Shown here piece by piece: positions 1-8,556 of a stretch of 64,000 bases of DNA. Under the pieces are notes generated by a model, which made no database searches, was not told the origin of the DNA, and was given only the letters and a program-made list of their open reading frames with translations. This stretch comes from Noviherbaspirillum_A sp047237965. GTDB taxonomy: Bacteria; Pseudomonadota; Gammaproteobacteria; Burkholderiales; Burkholderiaceae_D. Position 1 is the first letter of the stretch. The number at the start of each line of letters is the position of its first letter. The stretch covers positions 496,001 to 560,000 of the forward strand of contig NZ_JBDFLX010000002.1 in the NCBI RefSeq assembly GCF_047237965.1. Reading direction: 5' to 3'. A program made the translations under genes and the position numbers.

Positions 1-66
1 CTTCGCAGTGACGTCTTTACGGGGGGTGAAGCAACGCGACTGCACTGTCGTCATGACCAGGCCGGG

Positions 67-97
67 TGTTCGCCCCGGCGGGCGAGTCACTTTTTTT
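67..97 (+). terminator. Hairpin plus T-run, probable terminator of a gene left of the window
   Basis: A 6-bp stem TCGCCC (70-75) / GGGCGA (80-85) with loop CGGC is followed after a few bases by seven T residues (91-97). This has the form of an intrinsic terminator reading rightward. The gene it would serve lies outside the window. The T-run is also the left arm of a second hairpin that the IS element has split. Confidence 0.45.
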
Positions 98-110
98 GCT
101 TCGCCAAAAA

Positions 111-1554
111 CTGGACTTTGTCCATTTTTCCACAGCGGGTAAGCCCGAAGAGTTCTACCATGAAGCACCGACTCCGCAACGAGAGGTGCATCATGCCATC
201 GTTCCCCGAGCTTACCGATTGCAGTTTAGTATTCCGTCCCCTGTTTTCCAAGCGGGTATGGCACTCCGTTCAGATCCTGATCAAGGGGGCCATCCTTGCT
301 GTGGGTTCGCGCACCGTGACGGCCATCCTGCGCGTCATGGGCCTGTCTGAAGACCAACAGTTCCAACGCTTCCATCGGGTGCTCAATCGCAACACATGGT
401 CGACCCTGCAGGCAAGCCGGCGTTTGCTCATGGCACTCATCGACGCCTTCGCTCCCTTGGGCCCTCTGGTCATGGCGCTGGACGATACCATCGAGCGCCG
501 GCGCGGCGCCAGGATTGCCGCTCGTGGCATCTACCGCGACCCGGTCTGGTCCAGCCACAGCAATGTCGTCAAGACCAGCGGCCTGCGATGGCTTTGCCTG
601 ATGCTGGTGGTGCCCATTCCCTGGGCACAGCGTCATTGGGCCTTGCCCTTCTGTTGCGCTCTGACGCCCTCGGCGCGCTACTACGCCAACCGCCGTCGCC
701 AGCCGGTCACGCTGACGGACCGAGCCCGTCAGATGCTGCGCCAGGTGCATCGCTGGCTGCCCGATCGGCGCATCGTGGTTGTGGCCGACAACAGCTTCTC
801 GGTGCTTCATCTGCTTGCCGCGGTGCGGCGCGACGTGACCATGGTCACGCGCCTGCGACTCGATGCAGCCTTGTACGAACCGGCGCCTGCGCGGGTGCCC
901 GGCACGCGCGGGCGGCCACGGCTCGTCGGCCATGCACTGCCGAAGTTGCAGCAGGTGCTGGATGCCGCAGATACGCAATGGAAAGCCATCACGCTGGCTT
1001 ATTGGTACGGGCACACGCACAAGCGGCTTGACGTGGCCACCGGCACCGCCCTGTGGTACCACGGTGGCGCGCCGGCAGTGCCCCTGCGCTGGGTGCTGGT
1101 ACGCGACCCTATGAAGCAACTCAAGACCCAGGCCTTTCTCTGCACCGACCAGAAGGCCAGTGCGCCGCAGATCCTGAACTGGTTCGTCAAGCGCTGGCAG
1201 ATCGAAGTGACCTTCGAAGAAGCACGTGCCCATCTGGGCGTGCAAACCCAGCGGCAATGGTCTGACCGCGCCATTGCCCGGGCTACGCCCGCCATCCTGG
1301 GCCTGTACTCGGTGGTGACGTTGCTGGCAAGTCAACTGCTGACATCACAAGTCATCACGGTTCGTCAGGCAGCCTGGTATCGCAAGGAGTGCGCCACCTT
1401 CTCCGACACCATTGCCATGGTACGGCGATGGCTGTGGCAAGCCGATCATTTAGCGATCTCTGAAAAACCACCAGACATGATAAAAATCCCGACGGATTTG
1501 TTTCTGCGCCTGACTGATACGCTCAGTTACGCCGCTTGAATGGACAAAGTCCAG
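111..1554 (+). mobile_element. Complete insertion sequence with 16-bp perfect terminal inverted repeats
   Basis: The ends are CTGGACTTTGTCCATT (111-126) and its exact reverse complement (1539-1554), giving an element of 1,444 bp with one transposase gene. Each terminal repeat is itself nearly palindromic (TGGAC-TTT-GTCCA). CAAAAA flanks both sides (105-110 and 1555-1560), which fits a 6-bp target duplication. Removing the element and one copy restores a perfect hairpin, ACTTTTTTTG (89-98) / CAAAAAAAGT (1555-1564). The right repeat begins at the last base of the transposase stop codon. The DDE layout points to the IS4/IS701 superfamily; I cannot assign the exact family. Confidence 0.85.
193..1539 (+). 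CDS. DDE transposase (IS4/IS701-like)
   Basis: The product is 448 aa and catalyses cut-and-paste movement of the element that encloses it. The three acidic catalytic positions can be placed: first Asp in MALDDTIERRRG, second in VVVADNSFS, and Glu in the RWQIEVTFEEARAHLG stretch, the usual C-terminal Glu context of DDE_5-type transposases. I chose the ATG at 193 because GAGAGGTG lies just upstream. An ATG at 160 and a TTG at 118 are also in frame, but 118 would lie inside the left terminal repeat. The frame is intact over its full length, so the element may still be active. It is the only gene in the element. Confidence 0.85.
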   Translation: MPSFPELTDCSLVFRPLFSKRVWHSVQILIKGAILAVGSRTVTAILRVMGLSEDQQFQRFHRVLNRNTWSTLQASRRLLMALIDAFAPLGPLVMALDDTIERRRGARIAARGIYRDPVWSSHSNVVKTSGLRWLCLMLVVPIPWAQRHWALPFCCALTPSARYYANRRRQPVTLTDRARQMLRQVHRWLPDRRIVVVADNSFSVLHLLAAVRRDVTMVTRLRLDAALYEPAPARVPGTRGRPRLVGHALPKLQQVLDAADTQWKAITLAYWYGHTHKRLDVATGTALWYHGGAPAVPLRWVLVRDPMKQLKTQAFLCTDQKASAPQILNWFVKRWQIEVTFEEARAHLGVQTQRQWSDRAIARATPAILGLYSVVTLLASQLLTSQVITVRQAAWYRKECATFSDTIAMVRRWLWQADHLAISEKPPDMIKIPTDLFLRLTDTLSYAA

Positions 1555-1560
1555 CAAAAA

Positions 1561-1748
1561 AAGTAACCAAAAAAAGGCGACCCCGACTGTGCCGCCCCGC
1601 TGCGCGGGGTTCCCGTGCCGTCGGCGCCCGGAGCGGGGCGCGGCTAAACTCGCCAAGCAAAGCTTGGCTCAGACAGACGCCGCACCTTTTCCCGCTCCGG
1701 ACACCGCCGACACGGCGGTACACAGACGGGGACCCCAAAGTCAAAACC
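1561..1748. repeat. Burkholderiales-type intergenic repeat flanking the IS
   Basis: Continuing from the split hairpin, this stretch runs through A-rich AAGTAACC/AAAAAAAGGCGACC sequence, then a GC-rich inverted segment (CCGCCCCGCTGCGCGGGG) and a CGCCAAGCAAAGCTTGGC palindrome. I recognise this general arrangement from intergenic regions of many Burkholderiales genomes. It has no coding character. The identification comes from memory of such sequences, not from a search. Confidence 0.45.
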
Positions 1749-1804
1749 AACCGCAACCGCAACCGCAACTGCAACTGCAACCGCAACTGCAACTGCAACT
1801 GCGC
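1749..1804. repeat. Hexanucleotide tandem repeat (CAACCG/CAACTG)n
   Basis: About nine hexamers alternate between CAACCG and CAACTG directly downstream of the intergenic repeat. The array sits between the IS and the convergent end of the LysR gene. Open frames through it are low-complexity QPQPQL-type artefacts. It probably varies in copy number by slippage. Confidence 0.7.
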
Positions 1805-1873
1805 CGCTTTCGCCGCGCCTGCCAAGGTAAATATCCACATCCCCCGCTACCACCGTGCCGCACACGATGTGCT

Positions 1874-2782
1874 TCAGTCCAGCCTGCCGCTGCCCCCGCC
1901 GCACAGATGCCCCAGCAAATTTGCCGCATGGCTGTCGCCGGCCTCGGGCTCGCGCATGCAGGCATAGAACTGGCGCCGCGCCCAGGCATCGGCGATCTGC
2001 ACCAGCGCCAGCCCGAGCCCGCCGGTGTAGCGCAGGGCAATGTCTTCCGGCACCATCGCGATGCCCACGCCGTGCCGGACCATGTGGCAGCGCGCCTCGA
2101 AGTTCGACACCGACAGCACCACGGTGGGCGGACGCGACAGGGAATTGCCGGCCAGTTCGAGGAAGCGGTCCAGGGTGTGGCGCGGGAAGGCGCCCACCAG
2201 CGGGAAGTCCAGCGCTTCCTCGAACAGCACCTGGCGGCGCGTTGCCAGCGGATGGCCGGCCGGCACCACCAGCCCTACCCGGTCCTGCCGGTACGGCCAG
2301 GACAGCACGCCGGCCGCCGGATGCTGCGCATGATAGATGCCGACATCGGCATGGCCTTCATGCACCGCGGCCGGGATGTCGGCGCTGTGGCCCTCGGTCA
2401 GTTCGATGGAGGTGTTGGCATGGCTGGCCAGGAAGCGGGCGATCTCGGCCGGCAGGCTCTGGACGATGCTGGTCTGGTTGGCCAGCAGCCGTATCTTGTG
2501 CACGCCGCTGCTGTCGAATTCGGCCAGCGCCTGGTCGGCCGCGCGCAGGCTCTTCAGGATGCGCTTGGCATGCAGGTAGAGCAGCTCGCCGGCGGCGGTC
2601 GGCGCGATGCCGCGGCCATGGCGCTTCAGCAGGGCCTTGCCGACATGGCGCTCCAGCTCGTCCATGCGCTTGCTGATGGCCGACACCACCAGGTGCATGT
2701 CGACGCCAGCCTGGGTCAGGCTCTTCCTCTCCACCACGGCAACGAAGATTTCCAGCAGATGGGTGTCGAGCTTCTTGGTCAT
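1874..2782 (-). CDS. LysR-family transcriptional regulator
   Basis: This 302-aa product has the LysR layout: an N-terminal winged helix-turn-helix (about residues 4-63, with LEIFVAVVERKSLTQAG and SAISKRMDELERHVGKALL) and a C-terminal substrate-binding domain that senses a small effector (about 90-290). It is divergent from the 2-hydroxyacid dehydrogenase gene at 3001, with 218 bp between the starts. It is therefore the likely regulator of the dehydrogenase, aldolase and MFS genes. The effector cannot be told from sequence. The C-terminus ends in a glycine-rich tail. The start is the ATG at 2782, which gives the normal family length. Confidence 0.9.
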   Translation of the reverse strand: MTKKLDTHLLEIFVAVVERKSLTQAGVDMHLVVSAISKRMDELERHVGKALLKRHGRGIAPTAAGELLYLHAKRILKSLRAADQALAEFDSSGVHKIRLLANQTSIVQSLPAEIARFLASHANTSIELTEGHSADIPAAVHEGHADVGIYHAQHPAAGVLSWPYRQDRVGLVVPAGHPLATRRQVLFEEALDFPLVGAFPRHTLDRFLELAGNSLSRPPTVVLSVSNFEARCHMVRHGVGIAMVPEDIALRYTGGLGLALVQIADAWARRQFYACMREPEAGDSHAANLLGHLCGGGSGRLD

Positions 2783-3000
2783 GCGATCGATGTGATTGTC
2801 CCGTTCGGGAGGTTGCCGGCGACGGCCGGGACGCGGTGCATGGATGGCGCCGCGGCAGACGCGATTATCGCCGATCCAGGCGGCGACGGAGAACGCAGCT
2901 TTTCCGTTTCGTCAACCCGGACCGTCCGGCGCTCTGTACAATCGTCCCGACTCATCCGCAGCACAGACTCCTCCGCAACAGCAACCCGACATAAAGCAAC

Positions 3001-4017
3001 ATGACTCTGAATGGCCAGGACCGGCAGGCGCCGGTCATCCTGCTGTCGGACCAGGCGGCACGTTACCTGGGTCCGCGCATCGCGCAACTCTTCAATCAGC
3101 TGCCCTACCGCCTGATCACCCCGGAACAGGCCCTGCAGGACGGCGTTGGCAAGGAAATCGACGTCGCCTTCATCAGCCGTGACGTGACCGGCAAGTCGAC
3201 CAAGCACGAACTGACCGAATCGCTGCAGCAGTTCTACCGGGTGCTGCGGGCCGCGCCGCGTCTGGCCTGGGTGCATGCCCATTCGGCCGGCGCCGACCGC
3301 CCGATCTATCCCGAGCTGCGCGGGCGCGGCGTGACGGTCACCACGTCGTCCGGCGCCAATGCGGAAGCCGTGGCGCAGATGGTGCTGGCCGGCATGCTGG
3401 CGCTGAACCGGCGCCTGCCCGAACTGATGGATGCGCAGCGCCGCCGCGCCTGGGAGCCGCTGCTGGGCGACCGCGCCCCGCGCGACCTCGCCGGCCAGAC
3501 CGCGGTGATCGTGGGCCTGGGGCCGATCGGGCTGGAAACGGCCCGGCTGTTCAAGGCGCTGCGGATGCGGGTGATCGGCGTGCGCCGCAGCGATGCCGCG
3601 GCGCCGCCCTGCGACCAGGTGATGCCGCTGGCGCGGCTGGACGACGCCCTGCCGCAGGCCGACTGGCTGGTGCTGACCTGCCCGCTCACCGACGACACCC
3701 GCGACCTGATCGACGCGCGCCGGCTGGCCCTGCTGCCGCCGGGCGCGCACCTGGTCAACGTGGCGCGCGGCGAGGTCGTGGTCGAGCCCGACCTGGTCGC
3801 CGCCCTGCGCGAGCGCCGCCCGGCCGGCGCCTTCCTGGACGTGTATGCGCACGAGCCGCTGCCGGCCGCGTCGCCGCTGTGGGAGCTGGGCAATGTGCTG
3901 CTGTCGCCGCATACCGCCGGCCATACCAGCGGCCACTATGCGGCGGTGGCCGAGATCTTCCTGGACAACCTGGCGCGCTGGCGCGACGGCCGGGCCATGA
4001 ACAACCTGGCGCCCTGA
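3001..4017 (+). CDS. D-isomer-specific 2-hydroxyacid dehydrogenase
   Basis: The 338-aa protein would reduce a 2-keto acid to the D-2-hydroxy acid, or the reverse, with NAD(P)H in the cytoplasm. The Rossmann fingerprint GLGPIG is at residues 172-177. The catalytic triad can be placed as Arg256 (NVARGE), Glu285 (YAHEP) and His304 (SPHTAGH). The first roughly 140 residues form the more variable substrate domain. It starts the operon-like series with the aldolase-family gene 44 bp downstream and the MFS gene. The partner aldolase suggests a hydroxy- or keto-acid pathway, but the substrate is unknown. Confidence 0.9.
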   Translation: MTLNGQDRQAPVILLSDQAARYLGPRIAQLFNQLPYRLITPEQALQDGVGKEIDVAFISRDVTGKSTKHELTESLQQFYRVLRAAPRLAWVHAHSAGADRPIYPELRGRGVTVTTSSGANAEAVAQMVLAGMLALNRRLPELMDAQRRRAWEPLLGDRAPRDLAGQTAVIVGLGPIGLETARLFKALRMRVIGVRRSDAAAPPCDQVMPLARLDDALPQADWLVLTCPLTDDTRDLIDARRLALLPPGAHLVNVARGEVVVEPDLVAALRERRPAGAFLDVYAHEPLPAASPLWELGNVLLSPHTAGHTSGHYAAVAEIFLDNLARWRDGRAMNNLAP

Positions 4018-4061
4018 CGGCGAACCACCACACCACTCAACACAACACTGGAGGAGACGAC

Positions 4062-4850
4062 ATGGTGCAAGACGGAATGCTGCAGATTCCATCGATGAAG
4101 GGGCAGTGCTCGCCCGAGGAATGGGAAGCGCGGGTCAACCTGGCAGCCTGCTATCGCTTGGTCGAGATGTATGGCATGTCCGACATGATGGCCAACCATA
4201 TCTCGGCCCGCGTGCCGGGCGAGGAAGGCACTTACCTGATCAACCCCTACGGCATGATGTACGAGGAGATCACAGCCTCCTGCCTGCTGAAGGTCGATCA
4301 TGATGGCAAGATCCTGTCCGGGCCGGACTTCGGCGACCTGAAGTACGGCGTCAACAAGGCCGGCGCGGTGATCCATACCGCCGTGCATGCGGCCCGGCCC
4401 GATGTCGGCTGCGTGATCCATACCCACAGTTGGGCCTCGATGGCGGTGTCGTCGCTGGAATGCGGCCTGCTGCCGCTGACCCAGACCGCGATGCGCTTCC
4501 TGAAGATCGGCTATCACGACTACCAGGGCGTGGTGCTCAATGAATCGGAACAGGAATCGCTGATCGCCGACCTCGGCACCGGCGAGGCGCTGATCCTGCG
4601 CAACCATGGCGTGCTGACGGTGGGCCGCTCGGTCGGCGAGGCCTTCAACTGGATGCACCGGCTGGAACTGGCCTGCCGCTCGCAGCTCGCGGCGATGGCG
4701 GCCAACAGCCCCTATGCCAAGGTGCCGCAGCAGGTGCTGGAGGAAACCTGGAACAACTACCAGCCGGGCACCCGCCGGCCGTACGGCCTGATGGAATGGC
4801 CGGCGCTGCTGAGAAAACTCGACCGCACCGACCCCGGCTACAAGTCCTGA
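4062..4850 (+). CDS. Class II aldolase/adducin-family protein
   Basis: The 262-aa product belongs to the zinc-dependent class II aldolase/adducin fold, which includes fuculose-phosphate aldolase and related decarboxylases. The metal-binding His pair is in HTHS (His120, His122), a third His is at about 182 (LRNHGVLT), and an acidic pair at 68-69 (MYEEIT) sits near the usual catalytic acid. The ATG at 4062 follows GGAGGAGA closely and fixes the start. The gene lies between a 2-hydroxyacid dehydrogenase and an exporter, so a role in hydroxy-keto acid metabolism is likely. Many members of this subgroup have no assigned substrate. Confidence 0.88.
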   Translation: MVQDGMLQIPSMKGQCSPEEWEARVNLAACYRLVEMYGMSDMMANHISARVPGEEGTYLINPYGMMYEEITASCLLKVDHDGKILSGPDFGDLKYGVNKAGAVIHTAVHAARPDVGCVIHTHSWASMAVSSLECGLLPLTQTAMRFLKIGYHDYQGVVLNESEQESLIADLGTGEALILRNHGVLTVGRSVGEAFNWMHRLELACRSQLAAMAANSPYAKVPQQVLEETWNNYQPGTRRPYGLMEWPALLRKLDRTDPGYKS

Positions 4851-4852
4851 CC

Positions 4853-6487
4853 ATGGCCATGCCGGAGACCCCCGCGTCCGAAGCGCCCGCAGCGTCCAGC
4901 CACCCGGTGCGGCCGCAGTCGGCGCTGGCGCCGCTGGGCCAGCCGGTGTTTCGCATGCTGTGGTGCGTCTGGCTGGCGGCCAACATCTGCATGTGGATGA
5001 ACGACGTGGCTTCGGCCTGGATGATGACCTCGCTGTCGTCCGCGCCGATCTGGGTGGCGCTGGTGCAGACCGCCTCCACCCTGCCGGTGTTCCTGCTCGG
5101 CCTGCCCAGCGGCGCGCTGGCCGACATCCTGGACCGCCGGCGCTATTTCATCCTGACCCAGTTCTGGGTGGCGGCCGTGGCGCTGGTGCTGTGCGTCACC
5201 GTCCTCTCGGGCGCAATGAGCGCGCCGCTGCTCCTGGCCCTGACCTTTGCCAACGGCATCGGCCTGGCGATGCGCTGGCCGGTGTTCGCGGCCAGCGTGC
5301 CGGAGCTGGTGCCGCGTCCCCAGCTGCCGGCCGCGCTGGCTTTGAACGGCGTGGCGATGAATGCCTCGCGCATCGTCGGCCCTCTGGTGGCCGGCGCCGT
5401 GATCGCCAGCGTGGGCAGCGCCTATGTGTTCGTGCTCAATGCTGTCCTGTCGGTGGCGTCGGCCTTCGTGATCATGCGCTGGCGGCGCGAGCACAAGCCC
5501 AGCCCGCTGGGCCGCGAGCGGCTGTTTTCCGCGATGCGGGTCGGCGTGCAGTTCGTGCTGCAGTCCGGCCGTCTGAAGTCGGTGCTCTTGCGCATTTCGC
5601 TGTTCTTCCTGCATTCCACCGCGCTGCTGGCGCTGCTGCCGCTGGTGGCGCGCGGCCTCGGCGGCGGCAATGCCGCGGCCTACACCGTGCTGCTGGCCTC
5701 CATGGGCAGCGGCGCCATCGTGGCGGCGATGTTCCTGCCGCGGCTGCGCCAGATCATGGCGCGCGACACGCTGGTGATGCGCGGCGCGGCGCTGCAGTCG
5801 CTGGCCACCGCCGCGGTGGCGCTGGCGCCCAACATCTACCTTGCGGCCACCGCGATGTTCGTCGCCGGCATGGCCTGGATCACCACCGCCAACTCGCTCA
5901 GCGTATCGGCCCAGCTGGCGCTGCCGGACTGGGTCAGGGCGCGCGGCATGTCGATCTACCAGATGTCCATCATGGGCGGCAGCGCGCTCGGCGCGGCGCT
6001 GTGGGGCCAGGTGGCGACCGTCACCTCGGTCCAGACCAGCCTGCTGATCGCCTCGGTGACCGGCGTGACCGCGATGCTGGGCGCGCACCTGCTGGTGACC
6101 GACCTCGGCATCGAGGAAGACCTGACGCCGTCCCGGGAATTCAAGGTGCCGGTGGCGAGCGACCCGCCGCGCGCCGGCCATGTGCAGGTGACGATCCACT
6201 ACCAGATCGATCCGGCCCGCGCGGCCGAGTTCATGACGCTGATGCAGGAAAGCCGGCGCAGCCGCCTGCGCCAGGGCGCGCTGTCCTGGGACCTGCTGCG
6301 CGACCTCGGCGAGCCGGGCCGCTATGTGGAGCAGATCGTCGACGAATCCTGGACCGAGCACCTGCGGCGCTTCGACCGCGTGACGGCCGCGGATGTGGCG
6401 CTGCGCGAGCGCAAGCTGGCCTTCCATGTCGGCGACGCGCCGCCGCTGGTGACGCGCTGCCTGGTCGAAAGCAGCGTGCGGCGCTGA
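4853..6487 (+). CDS. MFS transporter of the enterobactin-exporter (MFS_3) type with C-terminal soluble domain
   Basis: The 544-aa protein has about 12 hydrophobic segments in its first 420 residues, with the loop motif GLPSGALADILDRRR between helices 2 and 3 that marks MFS exporters of the EntS-like class. A soluble domain of about 100 residues follows (starting near VQVTIHYQIDPARAAEF), resembling the antibiotic-biosynthesis-monooxygenase-like tail found on many members of this family. It starts 3 bp after the aldolase-gene stop, so the two are probably co-transcribed and translationally linked. The cargo is unknown. Confidence 0.85.
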   Translation: MAMPETPASEAPAASSHPVRPQSALAPLGQPVFRMLWCVWLAANICMWMNDVASAWMMTSLSSAPIWVALVQTASTLPVFLLGLPSGALADILDRRRYFILTQFWVAAVALVLCVTVLSGAMSAPLLLALTFANGIGLAMRWPVFAASVPELVPRPQLPAALALNGVAMNASRIVGPLVAGAVIASVGSAYVFVLNAVLSVASAFVIMRWRREHKPSPLGRERLFSAMRVGVQFVLQSGRLKSVLLRISLFFLHSTALLALLPLVARGLGGGNAAAYTVLLASMGSGAIVAAMFLPRLRQIMARDTLVMRGAALQSLATAAVALAPNIYLAATAMFVAGMAWITTANSLSVSAQLALPDWVRARGMSIYQMSIMGGSALGAALWGQVATVTSVQTSLLIASVTGVTAMLGAHLLVTDLGIEEDLTPSREFKVPVASDPPRAGHVQVTIHYQIDPARAAEFMTLMQESRRSRLRQGALSWDLLRDLGEPGRYVEQIVDESWTEHLRRFDRVTAADVALRERKLAFHVGDAPPLVTRCLVESSVRR

Positions 6488-6500
6488 CGCGCAGGCGGGT

Positions 6501-7184
6501 TCAGAGCGGCAGCGCCTGGCTCCAGGCCGACAGCGTATCGCCGAAGCCGCCGCGCGCCTTGCTGGCGATGCGGGCGCTGGTCACCACCCGCGGCGCCGCG
6601 CTCCAGGCGATGCGGGCGCCATCCGCCTCCAGCGCCCTGACCAGCGCCACGTCCTCGCTGCAGCCCAGCGCCGGGAAGCCGCCCGCGCGCAGATAGGCGC
6701 GCGCGCAGACGCCGAGATTGGCGCCATGGATATGCGCATGGCCGTCGGCATCGGTATAGGCCGCATGGAAGCGCTGCAGCAGCTGCTGCAGCCGCGCCAG
6801 GTGCGGCGTCCAGTCGGCCACGCTTACCGTGCCGCAGACGGCGTCGGCCCCGTCCTCGTGGTGCAGCTGCAGCTGGCGCTGCAGCCAGTCTTCCGCCACC
6901 ACCGTGTCGGCGTCGGTGCAGGCCAGCCAGCGCGCGCCGGCATCGAGCAGGCAGGCCGCCGCGGCGGCGCGGGCGGCGCCGACATTGCGCGCCTCCAGGC
7001 GTAGCGTCGTCACCGGATAGGCGCCGGCAATCTGGGCCGAGCGGTCGGTGCAGGCGTCCAGCGCCACCGCGATCATCACCGGCTCGCCGGCCAGGTCGCC
7101 ATGGGCGGCCGCGCGCAGCACCGATTCCAGGCACAACGCAAGGCCGTCCTCCTCGTCATGGACCGGGATCAGCACGCCGATCAT
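6501..7184 (-). CDS. Family 2 glycosyltransferase
   Basis: The 227-aa protein has the GT-A start IPVHDEEDGLALCLESVL and the metal/nucleotide-sugar motif CTDADTVVAEDW (DxD). A GANLGVCARAYLRAGGFP segment matches the acceptor side of GT2 enzymes. It has no membrane segment, so it should act in the cytoplasm. The ATG at 7184 overlaps the stop of the upstream methyltransferase gene by four bases (ATGA). The frame is open well upstream of this ATG, but that part is only the shadow of the methyltransferase. It is the last gene of a four-gene operon; the acceptor is unknown. Confidence 0.87.
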   Translation of the reverse strand: MIGVLIPVHDEEDGLALCLESVLRAAAHGDLAGEPVMIAVALDACTDRSAQIAGAYPVTTLRLEARNVGAARAAAAACLLDAGARWLACTDADTVVAEDWLQRQLQLHHEDGADAVCGTVSVADWTPHLARLQQLLQRFHAAYTDADGHAHIHGANLGVCARAYLRAGGFPALGCSEDVALVRALEADGARIAWSAAPRVVTSARIASKARGGFGDTLSAWSQALPL

Positions 7185-7783
7185 GCGAAGCCTTCCCGCT
7201 GCGCCACCGACTGCGGCTGCCGGCCCCACACGTCGAGCAGGAAGTCCGCCTCCTCGTGATGCGCCAGCCGGGTCAGGCCGGGCGCCTGGTCGAACCAGGC
7301 ATGGATGATCTCGCTGTCCTGGGTGCGTTCCGCGAAGGGCCGGCGCCAGTGGCAGGCCAGCAGCACGCCGTCGTCGGCCAGCGCATCGAGGCTGCGCTGC
7401 TGCAGCAGCGCCAGGTCGGCATCGTCGAGATAGAACGCGAATTCGCTCAGGATCACCAGGTCGAAGCGGCCTTCCGGCCACTGTTGCGGCGTGTGCAGGC
7501 GGTCGATCTCCACCTGCGGCGCGCCCTGCAGGCGTAGCCGCGCCAGCCGCACCGCATCGGCTGAAAAGTCGGTGGCCAGCAGCTGCGCGCAGCGCGGCGC
7601 CAGCGCCTCGGTCAGGTGGCCGGCGCCGCATCCGGGCTCGAACACCCGCCCGAAACGCGGGCGCGGCAGGGCGGCCAGCAGCAACTCGCGCTTGCGCCGC
7701 TCGTACCAGCGCCGGTCCATGGACCAGGGATCGGCGCTGTGGGCATACAGCCCGTCGAAATAGGAAAGGCCGGTGGCGTTCAT
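7181..7783 (-). CDS. NodS-like SAM-dependent methyltransferase
   Basis: The 200-aa protein has motif I as EPGCGAGH (residues 49-56) and an N-terminus (SYFDGLYAHSADPW) like that of NodS, the N-methyltransferase of Nod-factor synthesis. The ATG at 7783 overlaps the stop of the PIG-L gene by four bases, and a strong AGGAGGTG lies nine bases upstream. The combination of a deacetylase and an N-methyltransferase parallels NodB/NodS chemistry on an N-acetylated sugar, which makes N-methylation of a freed amine a reasonable guess. No Nod genes proper are present. Confidence 0.85.
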   Translation of the reverse strand: MNATGLSYFDGLYAHSADPWSMDRRWYERRKRELLLAALPRPRFGRVFEPGCGAGHLTEALAPRCAQLLATDFSADAVRLARLRLQGAPQVEIDRLHTPQQWPEGRFDLVILSEFAFYLDDADLALLQQRSLDALADDGVLLACHWRRPFAERTQDSEIIHAWFDQAPGLTRLAHHEEADFLLDVWGRQPQSVAQREGFA

Positions 7784-8556
7784 CGGAAATACACCTCCTC
7801 GCGCCGCATCAGGTGCGCCAGCGCGCCGGGCGCGACGACCGGTCCGCTCCCGGTGGTCGGATCGGGCGAAAGCTGGCTGCGGTAGGCTTCCACCGCCGCG
7901 CATTTCGCGGCATGGCTGTCGTCGTCCAGCCCCAGGCGGCAGGCGCGCTCCCATGGCACCCGCGTGTCACCAGCCGCGGCCCAGTGCCACATCCAGACCG
8001 GCATTTCCAGCAGCGCCGCGCCGTGGCGCGCCGCCGCCTGCGCCGCCGCCCTGCCGCTTGCCTCATGGTCGGGATGGCCGTCCAGCCGCCAGGTGGACAC
8101 CAGCACGTCGGCGCCAAGCACGATGCGGTCGAGCGCCGCATCCAGCCGCTGCGCCTGCTCGCCGATGCGGCCGTCGTCCAGGCCGAGGCGCTCCACCCTG
8201 ACGCTGCCCGCGCCCAGGCGGCGCAATGCGCGCAGGCTTTCGCGCGGCCGCTCCCGCGCCAGGCGCGCGGCGGGCCACAGCGTCGAATGCGGATGGCTGG
8301 CCGCGCCGTCGGTCACGGCCAGCACGATGACCTCGCGCCGCAGCGCCACCAGCTGCCGTATCAGCCCGCCGCAACCCAGCAGTTCGTCGTCGGGATGCGG
8401 CGCCAGCACCAGCGCCCGCGACCCGGCCGGCACCAGTTCGCCGGCGCTTGCCTGCGGCAGGCGGCGCAGGCCGTCCCAGGACTGCCAGCGCAGTTCGTCG
8501 GTGCCCGAGCCCCGGATCTCGCGGCCGGTCGCGGCCGTCACAGCGCGAGTTCCCAT
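7780..8556 (-). CDS. PIG-L (LmbE-like) family deacetylase
   Basis: The 258-aa protein carries the zinc-binding AHPDDE-type motif as APHPDDE (His54, Asp56, Asp57) and the second metal-site motif HPDHEASG. Proteins of this family remove N-acetyl groups from GlcNAc-type conjugates. I used the ATG at 8556, which overlaps the upstream gene by 19 bp. A GTG at 8541 would instead give a 4-bp GTGA overlap in the style of the other junctions in this operon, so the start is uncertain by five codons. Its downstream partner is a methyltransferase that overlaps by 4 bp. Confidence 0.87.
   Translation of the reverse strand: MGTRAVTAATGREIRGSGTDELRWQSWDGLRRLPQASAGELVPAGSRALVLAPHPDDELLGCGGLIRQLVALRREVIVLAVTDGAASHPHSTLWPAARLARERPRESLRALRRLGAGSVRVERLGLDDGRIGEQAQRLDAALDRIVLGADVLVSTWRLDGHPDHEASGRAAAQAAARHGAALLEMPVWMWHWAAAGDTRVPWERACRLGLDDDSHAAKCAAVEAYRSQLSPDPTTGSGPVVAPGALAHLMRREEVYFR

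Noticed and set aside
1589..3004. 471-residue open frame running through the hexamer array and opposite the LysR gene
   Set aside because: It starts in an intergenic repeat and crosses the LysR gene on the wrong strand; no motif is present.
4838..6427. 529-residue open frame opposite the MFS gene
   Set aside because: Low-complexity antisense product without domains; the plus strand has clear membrane helices and MFS motifs.
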